Assembly: GCA_949357655.1 (NCBI GenBank)
Contig: CASHTG010000012.1
Coordinates: 3,968,001 to 4,032,000 of the forward strand
Reading direction: 5' to 3'
Length of the DNA stretch: 64,000 nucleotides
Source of the DNA: Parascedosporium putredinis
Taxonomy: Eukaryota > Ascomycota > Sordariomycetes > Microascales > Microascaceae
How positions within the stretch are numbered: the stretch's first letter is position 1; each line of letters opens with the position of its first letter. Below, in pieces: positions 35,170-46,698 of the stretch. The notes beneath the pieces were generated by a model. The model saw nothing but the letters and a program-made list of their open reading frames with translations. It ran no database searches and was not told the DNA's origin. The position numbers were made by a program, and so were the translations under genes.

Positions 35170-37536
35170 ATGACGCGAATGCCGCTTTTACAACCTGCCG
35201 AGAATGGCCAACGCTATGAGCTCACCAGTCCCACAGCCATGCCCAAAGCCGGCGCCTTCCTATGGAACCAGGGGATGATGATCCAGGCAACCTGTCGCGG
35301 CTACGCAGTTGCCCAGTTTATGCAGCCGGAGCCCGCCAAATACTCGTACGCCCCCAATCTCGAGGCCAAGACCTTTATGCAACCTGAACAAAACTACTAC
35401 GCCCATCACCCCGGCCGTTTCGTCTACGTCAAAGATGAGGCCACGGATCAGATCTTTTCGGCCCCTTACGAGCCCGTCCGGGCTCCCGTGGAACGCTTCG
35501 TCTTCTCCGCCGGCCAGAGCGACATTCGGTGGACCACCGAACACCTCGGCATCCGGGTGGAGATGACGCTTAGTCTCCCCACCCACGACGTAACCGAGCT
35601 CTGGACCGTCAAAGTCACAAATATGACGGGCCGAGAGCGTAACATCAGCGTCTACCCTTATTTCACCCTGGGTTACATGTCGTGGATGAACCAATCCGCC
35701 GAGTACCGCGAGGACCTCGGCGCGATCGTTGGGTCTTGTGTGACGCCCTACCAAAAGGTAGCTGATTACTGGAAAAACAAGTATCTCAAGGACAAGACCT
35801 ACCTCCTTTGTGAGACTAAGCCCACCTCGTGGGAGACGAATCACCAGGCCTTCGAGGGTGAGGGAGGCTTGCACGCCCCCTCAGCACTTCAAGACAACGA
35901 GCTCTCCCGCGGAGATGCTCGGTATGAAACCCCGTTGCCGTAGTTCAGTATCGCTTGTCCATGAAGCCCGGTGAACAGCGTGAATTCCGTTTCCTGTTTG
36001 GCCCCGCGTATGATGACGCCGAGATCCGCTCCATGAAGGAGAGATATCTGAGCAAGGAGGCATTTGACCGCTGCGCCCGTGAGTATGCCGCCTATATCCA
36101 CCGAGGTCGCGGTTGCCTCAAGATCCAGACCCCCGACCCAGCCCTCGATAATTACGTCAACAACTGGCTGCCCCGCCAAGTGTACTACCACGGAGACGTG
36201 AACCGCTTGACGACGGACCCCCAGACGCGTAACTACCTGCAAGATAACATGGGAATGAACTATATCCGCCCCGAAGTCTCCCGTAAGGCTTTTGTCACCG
36301 CTCTGTCCCAGCAAGAGGCGAGCGGTGCCATGCCCGACGGCATTATCCTCGTCGAGGGTGCCGAACTCAAATACATTAATCAAGTCCCCCACACGGATCA
36401 CTGCGTGTGGCTTCCTCTGACGCTTGAGGTTTATCTTTCCGAGACGGGAGACTACGCGTTCCTCGATCAACGTGTGAAGACTGAAAATGGTGATAATTAC
36501 ACCGTCTTTGAGCGCTTCAGCCGTGCCATGGACTGGCTCCTGCACGAGCGCGACGAGCGGGGTCTCAGCTATATCGCCCAGGGAGATTGGTGTGATCCTC
36601 TCAACATGGTGGGCTACAAGGGCAAGGGCGTATCGGGATGGCTCACCGTCGCCACCGGCTACGCGCTCAAGCTGTGGGCGTCAATTTGCGATCACCAAAA
36701 TAAAAGGAACTAGCGGCGCATTTCCGCGCCGGCGCGGACGAGGTCAACAAAGCCGCCAACAAGCACCTCTGGGACGGCGACTGGTTCGCGCGCGGCATCA
36801 CGGACGACAACGTCAAATTCGGCATCAAGAAGGATCCCCAGGGCCGCATTTGGCTCAACCCCAGTCCTTTGCCATCCTCAGCGGCGCCACCGACGCGGCC
36901 CAGCGAGCCAAGATGATGAAGGAAATCGAGAAGCAGCTCTACACCCCTTACGGTGTCGTCATGTTTGCGCCCGCATTCCTGGGCATGCGCGAGGATGTGG
37001 GCCGCGTCACGCAAAAACATCCCGGTTCGGCCGAAAACGGTGCGGTATACAACCACGCAGCCGTCTTCTACATCCACAGTCTGTACAGCATCGGCGAGAC
37101 TGACCGCGCTTACGAGCTTCTCCGCCAGCTCCTCCCCGGCCCATCGGAGGAGGACTACCTCCAGCGGGGTCAGCTGCCGATCTACGTACCCAACTATTAC
37201 CGCGGCGCATGGCACGAGTTCCCTCGCACGGCGGGTCGCTCCAGCCATCTCTTCAACACGGGTACCGTGTCGTGGATCTACAGGGTCGTTCTCGAGGGCC
37301 TCTGCGGACTCAAGGGTGATGGAGCCGGCCTCCAGATTGACCCGCAATTGCCCGAAGACTGGGACACGATGAAAATCTCGCGCCGTTTCCGTGGTGCCAC
37401 GTTCAACCTCGACGTTAGGCGCTCGGGCGGTGTCAAGGAAGTCAAGGTCATGCGCGGGAGCGAGACCCTCCCTGCTGCCAGGATCGACAATATCCGAGCT
37501 GGTACCACGTATGACCTCGTTGTTTTGGTGCCCTGA
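35170..37536 (+). CDS. GH94 glycoside phosphorylase (cellobiose/chitobiose phosphorylase superfamily), intronless
   Basis: Predicted to cleave a beta-linked disaccharide or oligosaccharide with phosphate, giving a sugar 1-phosphate; the substrate is not deducible. About 789 aa, single exon, no signal peptide, so cytosolic. Start chosen at 35170 (MTRMPLLQ) because the in-frame upstream part is low-complexity. Layout: N-terminal beta-sandwich (YELTSPTAMP, FSAGQSDIRW, VTNMTGRERNISVYPYF), linker, and an (alpha/alpha)6 catalytic domain with NWLPRQVYYHGDVNR, PHTDHCVWLPL, the acid region QGDWCDPLNMVG (GH94 GDWND-like; catalytic Asp near residue 472), then PYGVVMFAPAFLGM, ENGAVYNHAAVFYI, FNTGTVSWIYRVV. 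The frame breaks at C-run 35930-35933, A-run 36702-36705 and C-run 36859-36862, each fixed by one base. GH94 is mainly bacterial; lack of introns in a long gene among intron-rich neighbours suggests horizontal origin. Confidence 0.88.
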
Positions 37537-38341
37537 AAGGATTCGACTCCTTTTGTCTTATAATATGTGATTTTTGTGTCGATATACATCAGGGTGGTCG
37601 TCTGAATTATCCAGTTTAGCTATATGATTGCAAATTCTCGGCAAGGGCTCTCCATCTCATTTTGTTTTTCTCATTTCCTTGCGTTCTGTCGTTTTCTTTT
37701 TTCGTTTCTGCCCCTTCCTAGTTTTTGGTTTCCTTGCGTCCATCCGTTGTCCTCGTGGGAGATTTTGGGAACTTACATTGTCCTCGGATATATTTTTCCC
37801 CCATTTGTTGCATTCATGGCGGCTACTTTGTTGAATTAATACTCGACGCAGGATTTCTGTTGTCCAAAAGTTTCGTAATCTGGTTGTTAGTGTTTTTGTC
37901 TCGTCGGCTTTACCTTGTCTACTCGTTGCTGCACTGCCTGTTTGGGGTTTTCCACTCGTTCTCCATTTCTGCAGATCAAACTTATATCAAAATGAAGATT
38001 TTCCACTTTTTGCTGTCAATACAATTCGCGCACCGCAAGCACGCACTGCCCCGGCCAACATGTAAAATCTTGGACGCAACCCGCATCCCTGTGTGTGGCT
38101 GTACAAAGAAAGAGGCCTATAGATTGTCACCATCGAAGCCTCCCAAGAGTGGAGGGACATGAGAGGGTAACCTCTGCAGTGAGGGGAAGAACATCGATGA
38201 TTGGCACGGCGGGTTGGGGGAACCAGCCTCACTTGGAATAGATGTATCCTATCTTGCCCTCGAACAGGTCCATCCCAAGAAATCCCATTTTACTTCTTCT
38301 TTTCATCGACTGCCTCGGACACTGAGAACTAGTTCCCAAAG
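37537..38341. other. spacer between GH94 and HET genes
   Basis: 3' UTR-like T-rich sequence followed by the HET gene promoter. Small open frames have no recognised motif. Confidence 0.45.
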
Positions 38342-40070
38342 ATGCGCCTTTTGGATGCCAAAACATACCGGTTCTGCGATCCTGAAGGTTTCTACTCGTT
38401 TCCGCGGTATGCGATTCTTTCACATACCTGGGGGATAATGAGCTCACGTACGCACACGTAAAGGGGCCCGATGGCCCAGCCAAAATGAAAAACGACACCA
38501 AGATTGCGGGTTGTTGCGAGCGGGCGGTGGAGCAAAATATCGGCTATGTTTGGATCGACACGATTTGCATCGACAAATCGAGCAGCACGGAGCTGTCCGA
38601 AGCCATCAACTCGATGGGCAAGTGGTACCAGAGGGCGGTCTGTTGCTTTGCCTATCTCTCAGATACAGGCGACATTTCCTATAGCGGTGCGGATGCCACG
38701 CTAAAGCTCCCCACGCATAGTAGGTGGTTCACGCGCTCTTGGACGCTACAGGAGCTTCTTTCCCCGTACGAGGTCATGTTCTACGACCGCCGGTGGACTC
38801 ACTTGGGCTTCAAAACCCGCGGCTTCTCGGGATCGTCGGACCCAGCGAGGCAAGCGCTGTGCCTCTCAGCCCGGATTTCCACTCTGACGGGCATCCCCGA
38901 AAAGTACATCCTTAGCCGCTCCGAGTTGTCCAAGGCGAGCGTGGCGCAGAGGATGAGCTGGGCGGCCAAACGGCAAGCGACGAGGAGGGAGGACGTGGCG
39001 TACTCCTTGATGGGCTTGTTCGGAGTCCACATGCCCATGTTGTACGGCGAGGGCGATAATGCGTTTATCCGGCTGCAAGAGGAGATTTTGCGCACCACAG
39101 ACGACGAGTCCATCTTTGCCTGGGGATACGGGCTCGAGGAGCGTAGCACCAAGGGCGGCGTGTTTGCGTCGTCGCCAGCGGATTTTGCGCGCTGCGGCCG
39201 CGTGGGGACGGTACCGCTATACCAGAGCTGGGCGGAGAGCCCGCTCTCGCACTACTCCATGACGAACAAGGGCCTCTTTTTCGAGCGGCCCGTCGTCAAG
39301 CTCCCGGGGTTGTTTGAAACCTACCTCCTCCCGCTAGACTGCGTGCTGGAGCCGGGACCGGGCCAGGAACCTTCGTGCGGCCCCACGCCGACAAAGATTT
39401 TCGCGCTCCCGCTTGCCGGCACAGCTAGAACGACTGACAGATTGCACGTGACGATAAGTAGCAAGCCGGTGCTGGTGGATCCGCGCTATTTTAGCAAGGT
39501 GAAGACGTTGTCAAGGGTATACATCACCAAAAGCCTCGGGTGGCCGAAAGACGCTGGCCTCGCGTTTCGGGTCAGGGACAAAAAGAGCCTGCCGCAGAAA
39601 AATTTGATGAGCGATCCTGAGGTGATTAGCAATCCTGAGGTGTACCCGACCACCTGGTCTCCCCTGTTTCTCACCTCCCTGATGCGTTCTGGCTGGGCCC
39701 AACAGACCATCACCTCGGTGGACGCCCAGGCGCCGGTGGTCCAGACGAGGTTGAGCCATGATCAAGCGTACTTCCGGCTGAACGGGTCGGAGGGGGCGAC
39801 TACATCTTGCGCTTGGAGTACAAATTTTCCCGCCAGGCCAACGACACTTGCCAGCCCGTCGACCTCAACATCCAAGTGCAGCAGCTGACAAGCGACTTGG
39901 CAGAAACTTCGTTGGCAGAGCTCATCTTGCGCACTAGTGGCCACCTAGAAATCTACATGAGCGATTGGAAGACGTACAGCGACGATGGCTTCCTCGAGTT
40001 GACCTTAGATAAGTCCCATGATCGGATATGGTTTATTAACCTCATGATCGGGGGCCAATCCGATCCGTAG
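38342..40070 (+). CDS. HET-domain (heterokaryon incompatibility) protein
   Basis: Member of the fungal HET family, linked to non-self recognition and programmed cell death; the actual role here is not known. Single exon, about 576 aa. The HET domain covers roughly residues 20-165: YAILSHTWG, VWIDTICIDKSSSTELSEAI, INSMGKWYQRAVCCFAYLSD, SRWFTRSWTLQELLSPYEVM. It is followed by the usual RMSWAAKRQATRREDVAYSL and LMGLFGVHMPMLYGEG segment, then a C-terminal half without NACHT, WD40 or ankyrin repeats. The frame breaks at two G-runs: 38430-38434 (directly after HTWG) and 39792-39796; one G at each restores the start at 38342 and the end at 40070. Without the first correction the gene would seem to start at 38485 and lose the first HET motif. 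Confidence 0.88.
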
Positions 40071-43000
40071 CCTTACTCGAGACGAGAAAGCATGTCCAGC
40101 GGAGGAAGGGGAGGAAAAGAAAGGCAAGCCGGACATACAGATATCAGAATACGCAGCATCGACAAACTGTCGTATTTACTATGGATACATAATGGCTTTC
40201 TATTGAATAAACGCCTCCTATTGCCAAAGATCCGCTCTTATCTTCCTCCTCTTTCTCTCTCGGAATAGTCAACGAATGATGTAGTTAATCAACTCAGTGT
40301 AAGTCCGAGGACCAAGAGCCACACGCGCCTGTTTCTCTCATCCTTCTCTTCTCTAGATCCCCCTCGGTTAGCTGCTCGCCACCAGTACCAAATGGTATTG
40401 GAGAGAAAAACCGTTTAGCATTACGCATGCCCTCGGGCTACTTCGCTGCCACGCAGTGATCCTATCATGTAACCCGACGATGACATCTCCCCCATCTCAC
40501 GGCCACCTTGAATCGTGAACCAAGTAGAGACTCACATGCCGAGCTTTCCGTGCCGAAAGCCGATTCCTCTTTTCCTTCGATCTTTTGTCAACACCGACCA
40601 AGGCCCCAAAAGGCCGTATCTTGGTATGTCGGAGCCCAGCATCTGGCGAGTCAGCCACCGCGACCACGGGCACGGGGCCGAAACATCAACACCCTCTACG
40701 ACGACAAAAGAAAAAGGTGGGCGGGCCCCATCTAGAACCACCACACCCGTCAGACCGGGATGAGAAGGTTTTGCGCTTCCTCTTATTTTTTTCCTCCCTC
40801 CCATACTACTCGTCGCCCGGCCCCTCCTTCGGGGTAGATTGCGGCGCAACGGAGGTACCTCTGCAGATGGGTGGCGGCCAAGATGGGCAAGAATAGAAAA
40901 AGAAAAAGAAAAGCAAGGGCAAAAAGGCAAAGGGCAAGAGATAGACGACCTGATGGCCCAGGCGAGTTGCGTCATCCCAATCACCCGACACAGTCCCGGG
41001 GACACGTACTTTACATATTTGACAGATGCACCAGCAATATAGAGGTGGAGCATGGCCCTCCACCCTCCTTGCCCCAAGTGGTGGGGAGGCGGTGCCAAGA
41101 GCGCGATGCCCTGGTAAATATCGCCCGGGAAAGAGATCAAGAGGGTGAGAAAGGATGGCCAACGGTAGAGCGAGGGGGAAGGGATGCACAAGTGCCGGGT
41201 AAATAGGTTTGCTGGATATCGGTCGCGCACACAGAGGGCCTCTTATAGCACCAAGATATATATCTTGTATTGAGTGACAAGGCTCAGTACGAGATGCATG
41301 CTTTTACTATCTATCTCTCGTCTCTCGTTCTTTTTCTGCCCCCATTTTTCCCCTCCTCTGTCCGGCCGAGAAGCACTGTATTCTCGCAAAATAAAAAAGC
41401 TCCGCAAGGTCGGTAATCACCCCACATGGCTGGAACAAGGAAATGGCGAGAGACGCAAGTTCATTTAGGCCTATCCAGACCCAAAGTGCACACGTAGGCT
41501 TGCCTGGGTTGCGCCAGCATGGAAAGTTGCGAACTTCGATGACTCTAGATATATTTTCATCCCCCTTTCGTAATAGCAGCGGGCTTCAAGCTTTCAGTAT
41601 CGCTGAAGGGCCCCAAAGCGTTGGCTTTGTGTTAGGAGCCTTTCATCTTGATCCTCTTTCCCTTTCCGTTTTTGATAACGAACAGCAAAGAAAAAGAAAA
41701 GGAAAAGAAAAGTGCTCCCCAAGACGTTCTTACTAAAATGAACACCCTTCCAACCAAGGCATGGCGAAGTGTGGTAGTGAGTGCTCGCACATTGCCGCAT
41801 CTAGACTCCGGGGCATAGGTAAGTCGTCTGGGGAAGGAGTGGACCCGGTGGGAGGGACATCCGGGCTGCCGTTGCCGAAGTCTTCCTATACGCTCTTCGC
41901 GGTGACACACACACAGCGCCAACACCGTGTTTGGCATGGGGCGATCCATGTCTCTTGGCTGCACGTGGGGAAAAGTCGGAAAGCAAGCCCCTCTTAACGA
42001 CTACATCTGAAGTCGGCCGGTGTCTGGCCTTTCTTGTGTGACGGAACCCACGTCCCTGCCAAGGTATGCCTCTGGGCGACGATGGCGCACAGGCGGGCGC
42101 GGCTCGAAATAAAGGGTCATCAGAGCGTGGAGGGAGAGCTAAGGTGTCCCCATGGTGTTTTAACCTCCTCTTCTGATCTCCAACACCTTAGTCTGCTTAC
42201 TCGTGTTTTCGGCGCACTCGCCTTTGATTTAGGTATCCTAGCTTCACCCATATCGGGACGTTGCGCACCTGTCAGCAATCTCGGTAGGTTGGGCTTTCCG
42301 AGCAAAGTGGAGCCTCGTCTTCCGGCAAAGGCGGAGGACCGAAGCGGATCATAAAGCCCACGCATCGGAGGCTCGGGCGATTAGCTTAGGAGAACTTGAT
42401 CAAGGTTTTGACTGAGGCCCTCGATTTGCTTGACTGCACACATAGACACATGCAACTAGAAAGGAAAAGCAAAAAACAAAAGACAACGCAGCACCAGGAA
42501 ATATTAAGGACGCTATTACCCTACTCAGGCACGCCGTACGATAGGTTTCGTAGACTTTCCACAGTGGTTAACGCCTGGGTCAGTCGCACATGAGATTTCT
42601 CGCACGTACGCACGCCTATGGACGAAACGCCCAAGGCGAATTTAGGTTAAGAAGAGGTGGGTTGGCCGCGCAACCTGCATATTGACAGTGCTAAAACACC
42701 AGGTGCATCATAGTAGATTATGGAAGAGAAAGGCACGCAGAGGAGGGGGAAGCTGTCGGACAGCAGACCGGGGGTGGATGTGAGTAAGGTTGGGCCACGA
42801 GACTGCAAAGGTCCGATGGGGGAAAGAATACGATAACGCCGGGAACCATTACCTTCTCGCTCGAAGGTACGCTCTTTGAAAGAGATGCCATCAAATGCGA
42901 GTCAATCGATTGGCTCGTCATAAAAATGGCGATGAAGGTCCAGAAGTTGAGGTGTGTATGGGAAGAAGGGTTTGTGTCAATCTGCGAATTCAGGATAAGT

Positions 43001-46000
43001 GAAGGATGGGGCGGGTAAAAGACTTGGCATTTGGAGAGCGGGCTTCTCCCCCTTTTTCTTTTCGTCTTATTTTTTTGGTTCTCTTTTCTCTGGCATCTCC
43101 TCGCGTGGCCAACCCCTCTAGTGGGAGAAGGGGATCGCCGGCAAACCCTCCGGGTAGCTGCTTCGTTCGAAAGGAGGGGGTGTTGGTGGCCGGCCGATCA
43201 GAGGGATGAATGGACTGGGGTTGACGGGCTCGAAATGGGCTATTATCGGTCAAAATTCCCGTAGGCTCATGGCGGTCGCCCGTTCCCGGCTCAGGGTTCA
43301 GGGCGGAAGATTGGGAAAGGACAAAAGGTTCCCTCAACAGTCGCAGTCGGCTGGCTTCAGATATGGAGGGGCCGTCCATTCCGCGGTGGTTCGAGATGGA
43401 TCTCCAACCCCAAAGCGAGTGGAGGGTGCCCACGGTCGATAGATGAGATGACTCGTGGCAAAGGGGGCAAAAATTGAACCCCTCAACCATTCTGGCGCAT
43501 CGGCGGCGCAAATTTCTTTGTTACTGCGCAGGGCAAGGGATGGACAAGAGGTACGCTGAACTAGCACTACGATAATCAAAGGAAGGACACAACACCTGCC
43601 TCGGATATCTGGGCTCCTTATCTTCATCCTCTTCCCTTTGCCGTTGGTTCCTCCCACCGCGCGAAGTTGTAAGGAGACAGATGGTTGCTCTTTCCAATTC
43701 CGCACTCCGGAAAGAGCAACTCGTGGCTCTGGCCGAGTTGAGCGACCACAGCAAGGGAAGGAGGTGACATGGCCAGCGGCGCATCTACATGTGCTATGCT
43801 AGCTCCTATGCCCTGCGAGGGCGCTGCGGGCGGTAAAGACACCCGAAACACACGGCGGAGATTAAGCTTAATATCTAAGGGCTGCTGACAGCGCTTTAGC
43901 AATCTAAGACCCACCTCTCAGCGCGGATCGTCCTCACGGGCAATTTTCAATCGCGGGCCTACGTTTGGTCCATTGTGTGTCCAGCGGAGGCACAGCAGAG
44001 GGGTGACAAGTAGGGAATATGGGGAGGAAAGACCAAAGAAAAAGAAGGGAAAAAGAAAAGAAAAAAAAAAAGAAGGGGAAGGAACTAGGCAAGAAAAGAA
44101 AAGTGGGCCAGTCAAACATCCAAGAAGGAACTGGGTAGGGAACTTCCGGGCTCGCCTCGCAGAGCCACACACATGCCCATGGCTTTGTTTCATCCGCTCC
44201 TTTTTTTTTTTTTCTCTTCTTCTCTCTGCTCGTTTTTCGCCATGCATCTATAGCAGCATGGCACATCTTCTCGGCTGTTCGGAAGGAATAAAAGCCAAAG
44301 ACGGTGGGAACAGAGGACGGCCACTCTAGTTATTAAGTGTGTGCGAACCGGCCGCGTAAGCTAGGCTCATTCAGCCGGGAAACGAGCAAAGGTGTTTGGG
44401 GGAAGGCAAGGAGGAGGACACTCAATTGTTTATTAACAGGGGCCCTTTCTGTTTTTCTTTTCTTTTTCTGGTCGCACGCCACGGCTATGTATGGATGTAT
44501 TATCTGGAGCGCGGTTGGTGAGAACGTGGACCGCTCATTACTTGGGAAGCGATGAAGATCCCAGGCCAGCCCAATGCAACGGTCAAATCAATACATCCAT
44601 AGAGCTATGTACAGATGATGGTTCCTTTTCTTTTTTTTTCTCTTTCGGCGAAGCGAATGGTGGTTTGCTGACCCCCTCCAAGTTACCCCGCAGAACCCAA
44701 TGTGCTGGAATGGTTGGAGAGATAGTCTGATCTTTCCCCATTTGAACATCTTCCAGTTGTTTTCTGGTCTCTCTTTTTTTTCTTTTTCTTTTTCCTTTTT
44801 CTTCTTTTTTTCTGTCCTCCTATGCTCCTCACTTTCTCGTTTCCACTACCTCGCTTTCTTTTACCCCCTTTCTATAACGCGGACAGGCGACAGCGGGTCG
44901 AGGTGATATGGCAGGTGTTAGCCGACCCAGACAAACAGCTCACTCGAAGACAGTCGATTATTGGAGAGCAATGCAAAAAGCGTACGTGTGTACTGAACTC
45001 TGCCTCTATATGTCGGGCTGACAGCACACCACTAGCACAAAAGAATTGGCTGTGACGCAGAAACACACGGCGAGCGCCCTCGCTGTGCGCAAGCGCATCT
45101 TCACCCGAGATCATGGGTGACAGACTCATTTTGCTGGTTGCTGAACTGCCCCCAGCCTCCTTCACTCCTGGCCCTGGTGTATGAGTTGGCTGAGTTCCCA
45201 CACAGTCGCCCCTTCAACCTCCCATGGGCCTGCGATGAAGTTGGTATCTTTTGGTACTGGTTGAAAGAAGATCTTGGTGAATCTTTTGTTGGTAGCTCAA
45301 TTGGTCTGGTCAATCTCGATTTCTGACCGCAAGAGGAAGCATGAAACGAATTTCGGCAAGCCCCGTTTGGTTGCACAGCGGAGCTGGACAAGCGGAACGG
45401 TCACCGGTCGCCCGCTCCGCAACCGCGCTGCTGGCCACTGTCACGTCGCGGACATACATGTAGTCACCGGGGGATCTAGTGTGGAAGAAAGGAAAACGGA
45501 AAGAAAAAGAAAAAAAAAAGAAAAAAAAAAGAAAAAAGAAAGAAAAAAAGAAGAAGAAAAGAAGAAAAGAGGAGGAGAGAGGAAAGAAATCCCCGAGAAA
45601 AAGGGACAAGGAAAAATGAAGGAGGAAAAAAGAGAGAAAAAAGCGCAAGGGCCGTATTCTCGCCATGTGCAATCAATTTGGCTTCAAGGCTCCATCCATA
45701 AAGCAACCGTGCTGTGCCTGGAAGAGGATCCGGGCCGGACACAAATCTTAACGCGAAGTCCATCTGGACCAATTAATCCTTTCCCTTTTCTAATTATCAA
45801 ACCCTTTTCCCTCGAGCTTTGAACCGCCTTCAATTCATCTCGTCTCCGTCACACGACGAGGCTGTCTTGCTCCCCGGAGAATCCACTTCCCTCTTCTCCA
45901 CATTGACACACCCACGCACACCCCCTTCTCCCCGCGCCGCGCGTGTCTGGAACAGAACAGGATAGGATAAAAGGTTTGATGGGTCTTTCTTGCGACTTAC

Positions 46001-46698
46001 ACCCCTCGCAATATCAATTTGATCTCTGGCAATATGTACCTTCAGTCCCACACTTTACGTGGACAGCAAAACTATACATCAAGGAAAATACAAACAGCCC
46101 ACATTGGGCACAGGAAGATAAATGTTGAGCGAGTCCATAATGGATATTCAGGGCACAGGTGTGAAGAAAAAGGGAGCGCAGTGGGACGAAAGAGAAAGGA
46201 TGAAGGAAAAAGACAATAAAATAAAGAAAACAACGAGAGCACAGCTCAGTGTTTTCTCCCAGAAATTGGATTTGCATTGATCCACCAAATGGAGCAAAAA
46301 CCTGGGGTCGTCCCGAATAGATCCGCAAACCATACCCGTACCACACAACAAAGAGGACGGGGAAAAAGGGAAAAAAGAAAACGAAAAAAAAAAAAAAAAA
46401 GAAACTGGCAAGCAACTCTGACATGCTAGTATACGGGTGGTACATTGAATTCCCGTCCTCATCTAAATCCCCAAAACCTTGTTCGGGCGCCCGATTTTAT
46501 AAAAGAACCAATACTCCCTCACCCATTCCACCTCCTTCCCCCTCTACTCTTTGTCCTGTGCACCTCGTCAAGTTCCCTCTTTCCACTTCGTCGCAGAAAT
46601 ATCCTGAGTGATCTGCACGGGCGCGCGTCATACCCATCAGGAAACCCGGGACAAGGAGAAAACCGATCCCCACGCACGAGCCCACCCAAAGCAGAAGA
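40071..46698. other. 6.6 kb gene-poor spacer with homopurine tracts
   Basis: Only short, motif-free open frames. The notable content is strand-biased purine or pyrimidine runs: A/G at about 41690-41712, 44034-44084, 45498-45589 and a 17-A run at about 46384-46400, and T/C runs at about 44193-44212 and 44770-44815. No transposase, reverse transcriptase or terminal repeats are recognised. Confidence 0.5.
45498..45589 (+). repeat. 92-nt homopurine (A/G only) tract
   Basis: An unbroken A/G run with two A10 stretches, then GAA/GAAA units, and more A/G-rich sequence to about 45651. Such tracts can form triplex DNA or exclude nucleosomes. It is also a likely place for assembly error. Confidence 0.9.
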
